Shown in pieces: positions 44,574 to 56,005 of a stretch of 64,000 nt of DNA. The position numbers and the translations under genes are program-made. Origin of the DNA: Cryptomeria japonica. Its lineage: Eukaryota > Streptophyta > Pinopsida > Cupressales > Cupressaceae. Numbering within the stretch: the stretch's first letter is position 1; each line of letters opens with the position of its first letter. The stretch spans positions 285,571,957 to 285,635,956 of the forward strand of contig NC_081410.1 in assembly GCF_030272615.1 (NCBI RefSeq), given 5' to 3'. The notes beneath the pieces were generated by a model. The model made no database searches. It had not been told where the DNA came from and saw nothing but the letters and a program-made list of their open reading frames with translations.

Positions 44574-45497
44574 TGTTGGAAACTAATAACACTGAGAGGG
44601 GGGGGTGAATCAGTGTTATACAAGAATAAAATATTTTAGCTTTAACAAAACATTCATACAGCAACTGGTATACCGGTATAAACAAAATTGAAAGAGGTAA
44701 TGCAACCAATAAGCCAAACACATAAATGAGAACCATAACACACAGATTTATACATGGAAAACCTTAATGAGGAAAAACCATAGTGGGATTTGTGACCCAC
44801 AATATCAATTCACTAGCCATATGAAGAGATTACAATATATGATGGGCTTGCACTTGTAGGAAGGCTTACATCCTACAGTATACTGCTCATCACAATAGGA
44901 GCCTCACTGACTACATAAAAATCCAGACAACAATCCAGAGAAGTATGAACTGCTTAGTATAGCATCTCTCATGCCAGAATATATTTTTGGTTTAAGCTCT
45001 ATCTGTTCCAGTTAAAACCCTAAACCTCAGTACCAGAATAACCCTTATAATGAATTCCTCACATACATAGTCTCTCTGATATATTTTGCATTGCATTACA
45101 TCCATATTTTCATTCCACATGTATATCCCTATTATATTTTTTTAAAATGATCTAATCAATCTCCCCTATATACCCTATACAAACTTATGCCTTATGTCGG
45201 CTTAAAGAGATATATAAAATATCACATTTACATGTCGACCATATAACATAAATGAATAAGCATTAAAACAAGTTTTTGATGCCAGATCCAAGATGTGTCG
45301 ACCTCCAATACCTATGATCTTTACCATACCATGTCAGCCTACATTGTTGATGACCAAAGAAATCTTCTATCTTGTCGGTGCCAGAGTAGAGTCTGTGAAG
45401 TGCTTGTCGGTACATCATATGAAGCCGGAACCCAAAATCATGTTGCCATCAATGACAACATAATGAAACCTAACCAATAGAGTATCAATTGCCAACA
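44574..45497 (-). repeat. 5' LTR of element B (924 bp)
   Basis: Intact copy of the LTR that element A interrupts on the other side. The U5 hairpin here is perfect over 10 bp: ATAACACTGA (44586-44595) with TCAGTGTTAT (44609-44618). Followed by ATCTA (45498-45502). Confidence 0.92.
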
Positions 45498-46440
45498 ATC
45501 TAGCAGATATGGCATGTTTTCATATGTTGATATTTATCTTTAAACAATGTGGGCCAATAATAAGCTACTCACAAGATATGATGAGAATTTGCTAGAGTGC
45601 CTCCATGTGCAGTTCCAAATTTGTTATAGAAATGATCCATAATGTTCTTAGCTTCATTCTTTCCAACAAATCATAGATAAACTCCTTTATAATTTCTCTT
45701 GTAAAGCATTATCCTTGTAGTATGTAGCTTTGAATTTTGATTTGTAATGCCCTTACTTGTACTAGATTCAAATGGGAAGGGTACCTTTGATTTAACAAGT
45801 AGCATACAATGTCTTTGTACCACTCATTTGGGATACTGTCCTGAAGTTGATATACTTGTTATACCAATCTTGGTCCTTCAATTGTAATTGTCTATGTGAG
45901 CGCTTGTCCTTGCATGAGCTTCATGGGTTGTATTTCAATATCATACTCTTGGATAGTAGGGACCCACTTTCCTCTTCTTTCACTTATCTCATTTTAGATT
46001 AACAATGTCATGACTACTATGTCTAGGACAATGGTCTGTACTTTTCTTCTCGGGATGTAGTGGAAAAATTTCTTGATTGCTTTAACTAGTGTGTATGCTT
46101 GTTTCTTTATATTAGCGTATCTCAATTAAGTGTCCTTGTGTGGTGAAATCATGAACGTGATTAGATGTTCATTCTTTTTTTCGGTCTTCTATATAAGAAT
46201 GGTTGCATGAGTATGTTTTGATGCAAATGAATATAAGTAAAAGGGCCTTGTATAGTCTAGACTTATGAGGACAAGAGCATTGGCAATTTATTGTTTAATA
46301 TCTTCAAATGCTCTCTTGGCTGGTGGAGTCCATTCCATCTTTGCATCTTTCTTCAACATTTCATTTAGTGTCTTGATTATCTCAACAAATCCGGTTATGA
46401 ACTTCCTGACAAAGTTGATCTTTCTGAAGAATGATTTTAA
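45498..46440 (-). pseudogene. Element C pol remnant between RT and integrase
   Basis: Continuation of C after element B. The first bases join the integrase piece at 18057 through the ATCTA duplication. The rest should encode the RT connection, first RNase H and the start of integrase, but frames are heavily broken. I recognise only scattered pieces, so the domain call rests on position. Confidence 0.5.
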
Positions 46441-47317
46441 TTATTTCTTTCTAGTAGGCATACTGATCTTGGATATAGCCTCTATTCTATCGAGATCAAT
46501 CCATATACCTTTCTCTGATACTATGTGTCCCAACAATTTACCTTTTGTAACCCCAAACATGCACTTCTTTGGGTTAAGTGAAATTCCATATCTCCTGCAC
46601 CTTTGAAATATCTTTATGAGATTTGACACATGGTCTTCCCTCTTCTTTAAAAACATGATGAGGTCGTCCATATAAATAATGATACATTTTCCTACCAAGT
46701 CTTGGAATGCAATATCCATAGGCCTTTGAAATGTGTCTCCAACATTTATCAATCTAAAAGGCATCCTTCAATATGAAAATGTACCCCATTCGATTGTAAA
46801 AGATATCTTTAATGTGTCTACTGGTTCAATTATGACCTAGTTATAGCCTGAATATTCATCTAAGAATTGACATCATCTATGATCTGTTCACAATTTGTAA
46901 TACTTCATCAAGTGAAGGCAGTGGATAATTATCTTTTTCAGAAGCTCTGTTGAGATTGTGAAAGTCTACACATAATCTGATCTCACTAATCTTTTTTCGT
47001 ATGGGAACCAAGTTGGTGAGCCACGTGGAGTGCCTCACTAGAGAAATGATCTTGGAATTCAACAACTTCTTAACTTCTTGGTAAATTAAAGGCTCTAGTA
47101 GTGGGTTCAGTGGTCTTTGGTGTTTCCTAAAGGGTCTACTATCCGTCTTGAGAGGGATGATGTGAGTGATGATGGATGTATCATATGTCTTCAAATCTTC
47201 ATATCCCCATGCAATCACATCTGAGAAATCTCTCATACTTCCTAGTATGTTTTTCTTTTCTTTAGGTTTACAAACCTTGCCTATGTATACGTTCTTGATT
47301 TCTTCATTAGTGCCCAA
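46441..47317 (-). pseudogene. Reverse transcriptase remnant of element C
   Basis: The amino part (46877-47317) has VIAWGYEDLKTYDTSIITHI, then VKKLLNSKIISLVRHSTW and IRLCVDFHNLNRASEKDNYP. The second part (46441-46764) has MPFRLINVGDTFQRPMDIAF and the active box YMDDLIMF, then SLNPKKCMFGVTKGKLLGHI. Two frame breaks lie between them. In gypsy elements this enzyme copies the genomic RNA; the YMDD aspartates are present but the frame is broken. Confidence 0.88.
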
Positions 47318-47513
47318 AATTACTATTTCACATTTGTCTCCTTGGGTACTCTAGTATTTGAGTGGATTTAAATTGTTTGCATAAAAAAAAATTCAAGTTG
47401 AATCATTCCTCTAGGGATAGTGTTAGTATTTAAATTCATGATCCCTTCTAGAGAGAACTCAACTTCCTCATCTTCCACATCGTTTATTTGTGTAAGAAAT
47501 ATATTTGAATTTG

Positions 47514-48005
47514 TCAGGAAGTCCAGGATGTGCTTTTCATCATCAAATATTTGAAATTTGGTAATATTATATGGAATAATGGTACTGATGCTAATTTGAC
47601 CACGAATTTCTTAAATCCTTCCATGTTGATTAGTTCCAGCAAGCTTTCCGCATGGGCTAGTGAATTGGCTACTTGATTTTTTGAGTGATAAACTGATTGG
47701 ATATTGAAGGCTTTAAATCTCTCTATCAAGTCCCAAACTCTTTTACGACAATAGGTCAATAACTTATCATGGAAAACATATTTCCTCCTCACTTGCTCGA
47801 TGACAACTTCAGAGTCTCAGAATACATGTAGTGTCTTGTCTACTTTCTTTATGGCTAGAAGCAACCCATGAATCAAAGATTCATATTTCACTACATTATT
47901 GGTACATGGGAATTGCAACCTATGGGTAGCAAGATATGTTTCTCCTGATGAACTGATTAATTCAAAGCTAAGACCAGCTCCTTTCTTGGATTTGGATCCA
48001 TCAAA
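47514..48005 (-). pseudogene. RNase H remnant of element C, upstream of RT
   Basis: Minus strand from about 48005: FDGSKSKKGAGLSFEL, then THRLQFPCTNNVVKYESLIH, then VRRKYVFHDKLLTYCRKRVW and FNIQSVYHSKNQVANSLAHA. This is the archaeal-type RNase H seen in Tat-like elements (CTNN-x-x-x-YE core). It lies before the RT in reading order, not after it as in element T. The catalytic glutamate position reads KYES, keeping E; a stop lies near 47820. Confidence 0.75.
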
Positions 48006-48799
48006 TCATAGAGTCCAAGTTTGATTCTCATCTTGTCAAAGCTAACACTACTTCTGATGGCTGGGGGACATTTCATGTTCTTATGGTAATGTAGCTTTCT
48101 TTGTTCTAGGGATTTCTTCTGAATTATTCACATCATCTTCGAGTATAGAAATTTCCTTCTTCAAGTGCATGTGGGATCTTCTTGTACACTTGTTCTAAAA
48201 CAATTATGCACATGACACATGTGAATTTTGAATATAAGGCATTGTGTATCCTACACCAATTCAATAGTAACAAGTCTTCAATGTGTACTTTTTTTCTTAA
48301 TTAAATTCCTTGATTCACATTCTTGAGCACCATCTTCTTAAAAAATTTGAACGTGCCTTCACCATCCTCGGAGGAAGAGTCACTATCATTTTCAATAATT
48401 ACCTCTGTTGAATTAGCTATCCTCTAAATGTTGTCATCTTTTACTGATCCTTGGAGCATGAGAACTTATTAAATTCTATAGGTCCCCATATTTACTTCTA
48501 AAAAGAGGATCTCATTATTTTCTCCATATTCTATTATCATCAATTTCAATCTTGGCATACTATCAACCTTAATTTGGCTGGGTAAACCCTTCCAAGGCAA
48601 CCACATATGTCAAAAGTCTATTGATATATATCTATTATGTCTTTAGGACTAGTCGATACTCAAAAGCATATCATATCCATTCAGAATGTCCACCATTGAA
48701 ATATCAATGAAGTTCTGGATTTTGGGACCGATGGGTAGCTGCATATGAATATTATTCAGTTATCATACAACTAGGACTTTTGTCTTGTCAATCTATGTG

Positions 48800-48920
48800 A
48801 TTTTCTTGGTTGTAGGTGTTAGCGTGAGGTCTAGTCATCAATATACTACAAGGGGCATGATGATGCTAGACACACTTGAGTCCATTAAGTAATTGTGTAG
48901 CATTTTGCCAAAAATTATGA
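48800..48920 (-). pseudogene. Protease remnant of element C
   Basis: Minus strand YLMDSSVSSIIMPLVVY corresponds to the aspartic protease box DSGAS followed by a hydrophobic stretch; the glycine and alanine of the box are lost. It sits between the gag and RNase H pieces, as expected. Surrounding sequence (48005-49131) is decayed linker. Confidence 0.6.
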
Positions 48921-49136
48921 TAGATAAGAGGAATGGATCTTGTGGACATCTTTTCCTTGATAGAAAACTACTAGTTTCTCCTTTTTAGAGCATGGCTTCT
49001 CTTCATGTTTCATCCACAGTGGTGACCCATTGGTAATATTTTTTAGTTTTCTTTTTTATTGTACCTCAATTTACAAATTATTCATTTCTAATGGGTTTAT
49101 CAACTTTCACCAATCATCTTTAGTTGTAGTGCTTGC

Positions 49137-49503
49137 TATGACAGTTGAGAAACACAACACCACAAGAGCCTAAAGATCTTCTACAAGCTGAATAATCTGT
49201 TACAAGGAGAAGTAAGGAAGCAAAAATAACTAAAAGGAAAACACAGAAAAATATGCTCAACAGATGAGAGCTCAATATTCACAAAATGTGTAATGTGATA
49301 ATCCTTACAATACAATGAAAAGAATAACCTCTAATAGGTCAAGAAACCCTAAAAAGGAAAACCTAGGCTTGCACATAATAATTAATAAAAGAATTAATTA
49401 TTATGCACCTAAAGTTAGCTTAAGTGTAAAAGAGATAAAGGGAACTTAAATAATTAAACAAATATTTTTTAATTAATCAAGTAAATAACCAAATACTCTA
49501 ACA
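49137..49503 (-). repeat. 3' LTR of element D
   Basis: 367 bp. The plus start TATGACAGTTGAG corresponds to TGTGTGAGTTGAG of the other copy, so the terminal TG is mutated to TA. Ends CTCTAACA. Confidence 0.88.
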
Positions 49504-49514
49504 CCCCCCCTTAA
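49504..49514 (-). promoter_or_regulatory. Polypurine tract of element D
   Basis: Minus strand CTTAAGGGGGGG ends directly at the 3' LTR start TGTTAGAG. Confidence 0.85.
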
Positions 49515-51502
49515 GATAGACTTAGGGAGAAGCTAAAACCTAGAACAGCTACTGAAAGCAAGAAAGATGGGTCTTGAAAACAAGGCCTGATCAGGTACCC
49601 AAATACAACCAAATCTTTATGAACTAGAGAAATAGAGAAAACCACGTGGGAAAAAAACTCTACTCCAAATAGAGATGGAAAAAGCAAGATGAAGGACTGA
49701 AAAAGCCTCCAAACAAGAATATTCCAAAAAGATAGGAACAAGAGAAGATCAAAAGAATCACTGAAGCATGAAGAAATTGCAAACACTGTCAAAGAATAAC
49801 TACTGATCTGAAGAACCTCCACTGAAATAGAACATGACCAGGTAGAGAAGACTGTGATCTGTATGAGTGCCCTCAAATGGCACTACTCGAATCAGAAGGC
49901 TAACAAATGCAAATAACTGAACTCGAAGATACAGATGGTATGAGAAACCAAAGCCTGAAGAGATGATCAATTAAACCAAGGAAGCATTAGAACCAACAGG
50001 ACAAACCTCCCCATAATTCTAAAAAGGGAGAGGGACAGGTACACTGAAAAGAATGACCAATAAGAACTGCACGACAAAGAACCGGGAACATCAAAGGTGC
50101 AGAGACAGTACATAGTATCGTGGAAGTAACACTCACTTGACACACATCACGAGGTGAACGTCGTGGAAGGAACACTCACTTGATAAAGGTGGATGGAAAA
50201 TAAAAGGCAAACATCAACCCCCCCATGACACTTTATAAGTCGTGCATGTACAATAAGGCATAAGATGTGTAAGATCCCAAGTAAACAATGCATGATGGCA
50301 CTTTATCTCAGTGCGTTTGCATAAAATAAGCTACAATGATAAGAAGACTGGAAATAGAAAATAGAACCAAAAAATAGAGACATCCTACTCAGAGAAGAGA
50401 TCCCAGGACCTGAAACAACCAAGATATCCATAGAGTCCTGACAAAGCAAAAAAATGAAGAAAACATTCCTAGAGCAGAATCTGGAAAGAAAACTCATATA
50501 GCTGGAAATTACACAGGACAAGCTTTCCAATGATATAAAGTTTTTGAAAAATGAATTTTGGATGCTCATTCTATGGCTCACGGAGTGCAAAAAAGAGACC
50601 CCAATTTGACTAAAAAAAATAGTCAAATAGAAAAATTGGAAAAAAATTCCAACATCACAAGGTCCGGCTCGGAGCTAGCTTTTCAACGCCTATTCATTTT
50701 TGAAAAATTAACTCCATTTGCCAAAGTTATGAGGAAAAAACCAAACCCCCCTTCAAAACAAGAGGGAGGGGTAGTCTGGTGGTAGGGTCGAGTGGAGGTG
50801 GCCCATGAGCGATGCAGTGGTGGTGGCTAGGTGGCATGGTGGGTTCCGATAGGCACAGGTGGCGGTCGGGAAGCATAGGGAGTGGTTGGCAAGGGAGAGA
50901 ACCGATGGTGGCAAGGAGAGCACCAGCGGTGGCAGGAAGGGCACAGCGTGGGCAGGTCGGCAGGGGCAGTGGCTGGGGGCTGGCAGGGGCTGACGGTAGG
51001 TCACTGGCGGGGGCTGATAGGGGCCGGAAGGGCCGACAGATAGCAACATAGGTCCCGCTTTATTAGCGATCGTAGGCTTGCGGTATGGCAGGGGCCCCAT
51101 GGTACCCTGCATACCATGGGATAAACCCCCCAAAAAAACTGATTTTTGATAAAAAAAACTTCCGCCTTTTGAATTTTTTTATTTTTGATTGATTTTTTTC
51201 ACAAAATCAAATTTTGGCCTGCATGTCATAAAAAGGCATTTTCTTTTCTTGAACTGCATGCCAGGGCCGTACGACCTGATACTAGAGAAAAAATACTCCC
51301 AGAGGCTCAGGAGCCAAAAATGTTCAAGTTTTAGATGACTATAGAGGTTTTGGGGACTTTTGAGCACAATGGTGAGGTTCGTTTAGGCCTAAAGTGCTAA
51401 GAAAAAAGGCCTATCCCTAAGTACATAAAAAAACTTCCTAAAACCCCAGATCTGCTTCCAATGCAAAAATTCTCAAAACAAGAATAGATAGCTATAGATT
51501 TG

Positions 51503-51516
51503 AGGCTTTGATACCA
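51503..51516 (-). promoter_or_regulatory. Primer binding site of element D
   Basis: Minus strand TGGTATCAAAGCCT, immediately after the 5' LTR, matches the initiator tRNA-Met site with one change (G to A). Confidence 0.88.
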
Positions 51517-51871
51517 TGTGTGAGTTGAGAAACACAACACCATAGGAGCCTAAAGATCTTCTACAAGCTGAATAATCTGTTATAAGGAGAAGCAAGGAAG
51601 GAAAAATAACTAAAAGCAAAACACAAAAAAATATGCTCAAAAGATGAGAGCTCAATTTTCACAAAATGTGTAATGTGATAATGCTTACAATACAATGAAA
51701 ATAATAACCTCTAATAGGTCAAGAAACCCTAAAAAGGAAAACTTAGCCTTGCACATAATAATTAATTATTATGCACCTAAAGTTAGCTTAAGTGTAAAAG
51801 AGATAAATGGAACTTAAATAATTAAACAAATATTGTTTAATTAATCAAGTAAATACCTGAATACTCTAACA
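51517..51871 (-). repeat. 5' LTR of element D
   Basis: 355 bp, plus start TGTGTGAGTTGAG, end CTCTAACA, followed by CTTGC. Lacks a short AATTAATAAAAG-type insertion present in the other copy. Confidence 0.9.
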
Positions 51872-51876
51872 CTTGC

Positions 51877-54350
51877 ATCTATGATATATGATTTCTTAAT
51901 TTCAGGGATATTTTCTTTCTTAATGATTATTTGTTCTACATCGTGTTGATATTATCGAGTATGCTTACTCTTTTAGATTGATTGTCATCCTTTGGTGAGT
52001 TGGATGAACTCTGAACCCCATAGTGTTGGATGGCTTCCAAGCATTATACATGATTTATCTTGAGAGGCAAATGATACTTATTGGTCCATGTTAGTGTTCT
52101 GAGCCATATTAGACTCGGGAGCAGTCATCTGATTTTTGAGAAAGATGGACACATTATGAGTGGCAGTCTTCATTGTCGTAGTGTCATCTAGACTTCATAT
52201 CAATGTCTATCAGATTTTAGGTGCTCTCATTAGTTCCATTAGAGGGAGACTCACTTTGACTTTCTTAAACTCCTCAAGAACATATAAACTCAACATTTTC
52301 ACCTCACTTTGAGGAGTAGTAGCTTGATTTCTATTTTGACCTTGAGGGATAACACTGTTTGCTTGTCCTTGGAATTTTTTCGCTTTAACTTGAGGAGAAT
52401 TTGATCTTTGTCTATATTCAGCTGCATCCTTTAGATAACCTGGAGTATTACTTGCATTTGGGTTCAACGAAATCAAGAAATTGTTGGGAGGAATTGGCGA
52501 GGTTATTGGATTTTGTGCTCTATTATTCCTTTGGCAAAACCCTTGGTTGATAGTTACCTTATGACTGCTTATATTTTTGAACTTACCTCATCCCTTCCAC
52601 TAAAATGATTCTACTGAGTGGAGGAAATACATAATGTGATTCTTCAACTATTCCATTGGTGGACAAAGGCAGGAACTGGGAACCTAGAAGTATCATAGGA
52701 GTTCTTGCCAATGTGGGTGGAAATATACCATTTTGATCTAGAATTTCTTCATACTTTATGAGAGGAAAATGGAAATCTTCAATGACTAAAGCTTGATCAT
52801 ATCTCACTATAGGGACTATCTCATATCTCTTTGTTGGAGGTTTCTCTACTATCTCATTATTGCACACCTCCTATTGGAATATGTCAGTTGTGACTTTAAA
52901 ATCAAGATATTTTTGTTCAAAATGCTAACTTGTGTTATGTAACCTACACCAATTTGATAGGGCTACTTCAGTAAGGAAGATCTAGTCGGCTAGTCAATTT
53001 TTCAATTGTTGGTGGGTTGTCTAAGGGTGAAAGAATGTTTCTATTATTAGGTGCGGTATTCCATGTCCTCTTTTGGAATCCATGATTGTTATTATAAAAA
53101 CCTTGATTGTTCTCTTGGTATTTCTGGCTGTTTCCTTGGAAATTTTGATTGTTCCTTTAATAGTTTCCCTAGTACTTTTGAAAGATCCTTTGTATGTTTT
53201 GCAATTGATTATTCTAGTTCCACAAATGTGTGACATCAGATGATAATTTATTTACTTCTTCAATCAATTCTCTCATTTCCTCCTTTTCTTCTAGCTTTCT
53301 TGTAGATATCGACATGTTTTGCAAGTACACTAGATGCATCTGGGATGCTTACAGATTTGCATTGCCTATGTGTAGCACTAGTTGATTAGACAGTTGTGTA
53401 GCTGGATATGTTGATAACGAAATTGGATTCAATATTACAATTTGTTGGATCAAATCTTTACTTATCCCTTGAATCTAGTTTGTTGTGGTTGGTGATCTCA
53501 TATGAAGTACAGTTCCTGCTATATTTTGGCCTAAGCCTTTGCTCACTTCCATGACCTTTGTGTATGTTGTGTTTAAGTCTGTCAGAGCTGGGTGAGATTT
53601 TACAAACATTATCATGAGAGGATCTAAAGCATGATAATATATGTCTTTTGCATCTATGGAAAGCTAAGGAGCCTTCAACTTTGTATATATCTTATGAAAC
53701 TTATTGTTAAATGAGTTGATTGGTTCATGTTCTTCCCTTTTGCATTTAATAAACTATCTCTACAACTCTGCATGTGTAATTGGGAGGCCAAACTTTCCTA
53801 GAAATGCATCCTTTAGTAGTTCCCATGAGGTGATGGAGCCTGTAGGCAAATGAATGAACGAGGAAAGTGCCTCATCTCCCAAGGAATAGGGAAAGAGTCT
53901 GTAAGCTACATCTCCAAATCGGATTGGTCTATTTATTAAGCGGTCTTCAAATAACTTGATGTGATCTTTTGTAGTTTGGTTTGGATCTTTGACATGGAAC
54001 TTGGTGCAAAAATTATTTAGATTATTTGACATATCATTATAATTAAAAAATTATAGTGGAGATGGATTATTGACCATCCAAGTTGCACCATTTGGTGGAG
54101 GGGGAGGAGGTGGATTGTTTTGCGTTGTGCTTCCACTTGGTTGGGAACTTGATTGACTAGTTTCTTACATAATTGGGTGAGTTATGTTAGCCTGACTATC
54201 TCCTTGATCTTGATCTAATCCTTGGTCTTGGCCTTGATACTGATATGGTGGAGTTCCAAATAGGCCAAAGATTTCTTTGCCACCTAGTGTATCTTGACTA
54301 GATGAAGAATCCTTCTTCTTATGTCTAGGCTTGGGAGTGTATCTCAATTC
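51877..54350 (-). pseudogene. Gag remnant of element C
   Basis: The amino end is MRYTPKPRHKKKDSSSSQDT (54347), followed by a Gln/Asp-rich run. The capsid-like domain (53760-54032) reads NNFCTKFHVKDPNQTTKDHI, RFGDVAYRLFPYSLGDEALS and SWELLKDAFLGKFG, the recognisable retrotransposon gag core. Downstream fragments (53021-53240, Asn/Gln/Phe-rich; 52583-52867; 52210-52476) are separated by stops. No clean zinc knuckle was found. Element D is inserted next to its carboxyl side. Confidence 0.75.
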
Positions 54351-54986
54351 TTGATATTCTCTTTCTCCTTGATTAGACCTTTGAATTCTTTGAAACCTTT
54401 CTAGCGAGAATGATTTGATGTGCTCTAGCGTGTAGTCTTATGAAATTTTGAATCTCTTCAAGGATATGCAGAAATGAGTAGAAATCTTTGATCAATGAGT
54501 GCTCTTTTAATATTGACAAAAAATTTCTAAAGCTTCCTATTCTTCTTTGTCGAGGAAAAAATGCACTCAGATATATTCACCATCACTTCTCCTTTCTTTT
54601 CAAGCAAGGTCATTCAATCCTAAAAAAATATCTTTTTGATTGTTGTCAAATCCCAAATTCAGTTGTAGCACTGGAAATAGGCCTCAATGTGGTAGTACCA
54701 TTGCGGTTCATGCTAAATCATTTCTTGGAAGTAATTGTTGAACCTTGATATCTCAATCTTCTTGCTGACATGCAGGAGGAGTATCTCTCCTAATCACAAA
54801 TGGAGGTTGTTGTCCTAATTCTTCTTCTTTATCAATGACAATCCTCACTTGTCTAAATTTGACTGCACTACTATTGTTTCTCCAAGCAAGAGTGTTAAAC
54901 TGTGAGATGATGGCTTATTGTTCACCCAAGAGTAATTATTCTTCTATCAAAACCATATGATTTGAATGATCTTTATAATCACAAAG
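54351..54986 (-). other. Leader of element C
   Basis: Between gag start and the primer site; no coding frame on the minus strand. Plus-strand frame 54488-54748 is a shadow. Confidence 0.5.
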
Positions 54987-55003
54987 CCCTCCTTCTAGTG
55001 CCA
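54987..55003 (-). promoter_or_regulatory. Probable primer binding site of element C
   Basis: Minus strand TGGCACTAGAAGGAGGG begins with TGG and resembles primer sites of plant gypsy elements. The gap to the presumed LTR end is about seven bases, longer than usual. Confidence 0.5.
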
Positions 55004-55010
55004 ATTCTAT

Positions 55011-55950
55011 TGATGGTATTTTTATGCACAATCAAACACAAAATAAAGTATTGAATACTCTATCCTCTCTTGAACAAAGACTTCTCAAATGTTGAAGATT
55101 AGCAAAAAGGATGACTTGAGATGACTCCAAGTTTCTCAATGTCAAGTCTTGATGTGTTGGATAGCTTCAATAGGTATGATGTCTTTTGTTGTACCTATGA
55201 GGGGACTTATGCAGTTGTTCTTTTATTAATTCAAGCTCAATGGAATAACATTATTTGGATGATGTTGTAATATCACTCTTTCTACTACTATTGATCGTTG
55301 ATAATAAAATTTTTTGAAAAAGGAGCAAGGCTTAGGAATGCTACGCTAAGACTAAGAATGGAAGATAAAGGACAACTTCATGTGAGCTCAACTATGCTTT
55401 TCTTTGAGATGTTGTAAACATCTCCACAACACTAGTGTAATCTTTTAGGGATAACTTAGTAATTTTGAAATCACTACCATAAGCATAGATACCTTCAAGA
55501 TGAAACATATCAATGATAAAATAGCAATTGAAGCTAATATTTGACTAAATTGAGTTTAGTTGACTATACAAGATACTTCACCATCGATAGAGTACTAGTA
55601 GTATGAACAACGAGCTTCACTATCAATCATGCACATGCATCTTTCAATCATCTAAAATACTTAAAGAAAATTCTATTCTATTTTTGTTTTCAAATACTAA
55701 CTTCTCATAAAAGGGTGAAGAGACAAACATATTGTCCAAAACTCAATAAGTCACCAACACTTCAATGATTTTATTAATTTTGACAACATCAAGTAACAAT
55801 TCTTCAAAACTCTTCTAATTGATCCCTTACAAATGAAATTAGTTGAGCTTATATAGATCTCTCAATTACAATGAATGACCAAGATTATATCAAAATCGAG
55901 GGCCCAAATTTTTCCACCTAAAACATAATTAGGGTGTGTTACAACAAAAT
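55011..55950 (-). repeat. Probable 5' LTR of element C
   Basis: Begins TGATGGTATT on the plus strand beside the primer site. It has a minus-strand TATA box, GATCTATATAAGCTC, near 55845-55860. The right end is not defined and no partner LTR was recognised near 16-17 kb, so the extent is approximate. Confidence 0.45.
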
Positions 55951-56005
55951 ACCTATTTTTTTGCAAATTATGAAATAACAGCCAATGGGAATTTGACATC
56001 CATTT

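Larger units (their letters stand above)
18058..45497 (-). mobile_element. Element B: non-autonomous copia-like LTR element with ORF1 and ORF2
   Basis: The 5' LTR is 44574-45497; the 3' LTR is 18058-18554 plus 37283-37706 (921 bp in total against 924), split by element A. Ends are TGTTGG...CCAACA and the duplicated target is ATCTA. The internal part (37707-44573) has a tRNA-Met primer site, ORF1 (coiled coil and zinc knuckles), ORF2, and a polypurine tract. ORF2 is interrupted by solo LTR G. No protease, integrase, RT or RNase H frame is present, so movement would need enzymes from another element. It shares its whole plan with element A. Confidence 0.9.
49137..51871 (-). mobile_element. Element D: small non-autonomous LTR retrotransposon
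   Basis: Direct LTRs at 49137-49503 and 51517-51871, primer site, polypurine tract and the target duplication CTTGC (49132-49136, 51872-51876). The 2.0-kb interior has no gag or pol and no convincing coding frame; the longest minus frame (50753-51133) is a proline-rich read of GC-rich repeats. Size and content fit a large-retrotransposon-derivative or TRIM-like element. LTRs differ at a modest number of sites and two small indels. Inserted in element C between protease and gag. Confidence 0.88.
17128..55950 (-). mobile_element. Element C: old Ty3/gypsy element, split by B and D
   Basis: Minus-strand pieces of one decayed element are: probable 5' LTR and primer site near 54987-55950, gag 52.2-54.35 kb, protease near 48.8-48.9 kb, RNase H 47.5-48.0 kb, RT 46.4-47.3 kb and integrase 17.1-18.05 kb. 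Continuity across B is proven by the ATCTA duplication at 18053-18057 and 45498-45502; across D by CTTGC at 49132-49136 and 51872-51876. RNase H precedes RT, unlike element T. Every domain has stops or frameshifts. The 3' LTR was not identified, so the left limit is the integrase end only. Confidence 0.75.

Noticed and set aside
50753-51133. Proline-rich minus-strand frame in element D
   Set aside because: It is a translation of GC-rich degenerate repeats, with an equally open plus-strand frame; no evidence of a gene.
55011-56005. Exact limits of the element C 5' LTR and its partner at 15-17 kb
   Set aside because: I compared the ends by eye and found no convincing match, so no 3' LTR of C is reported.
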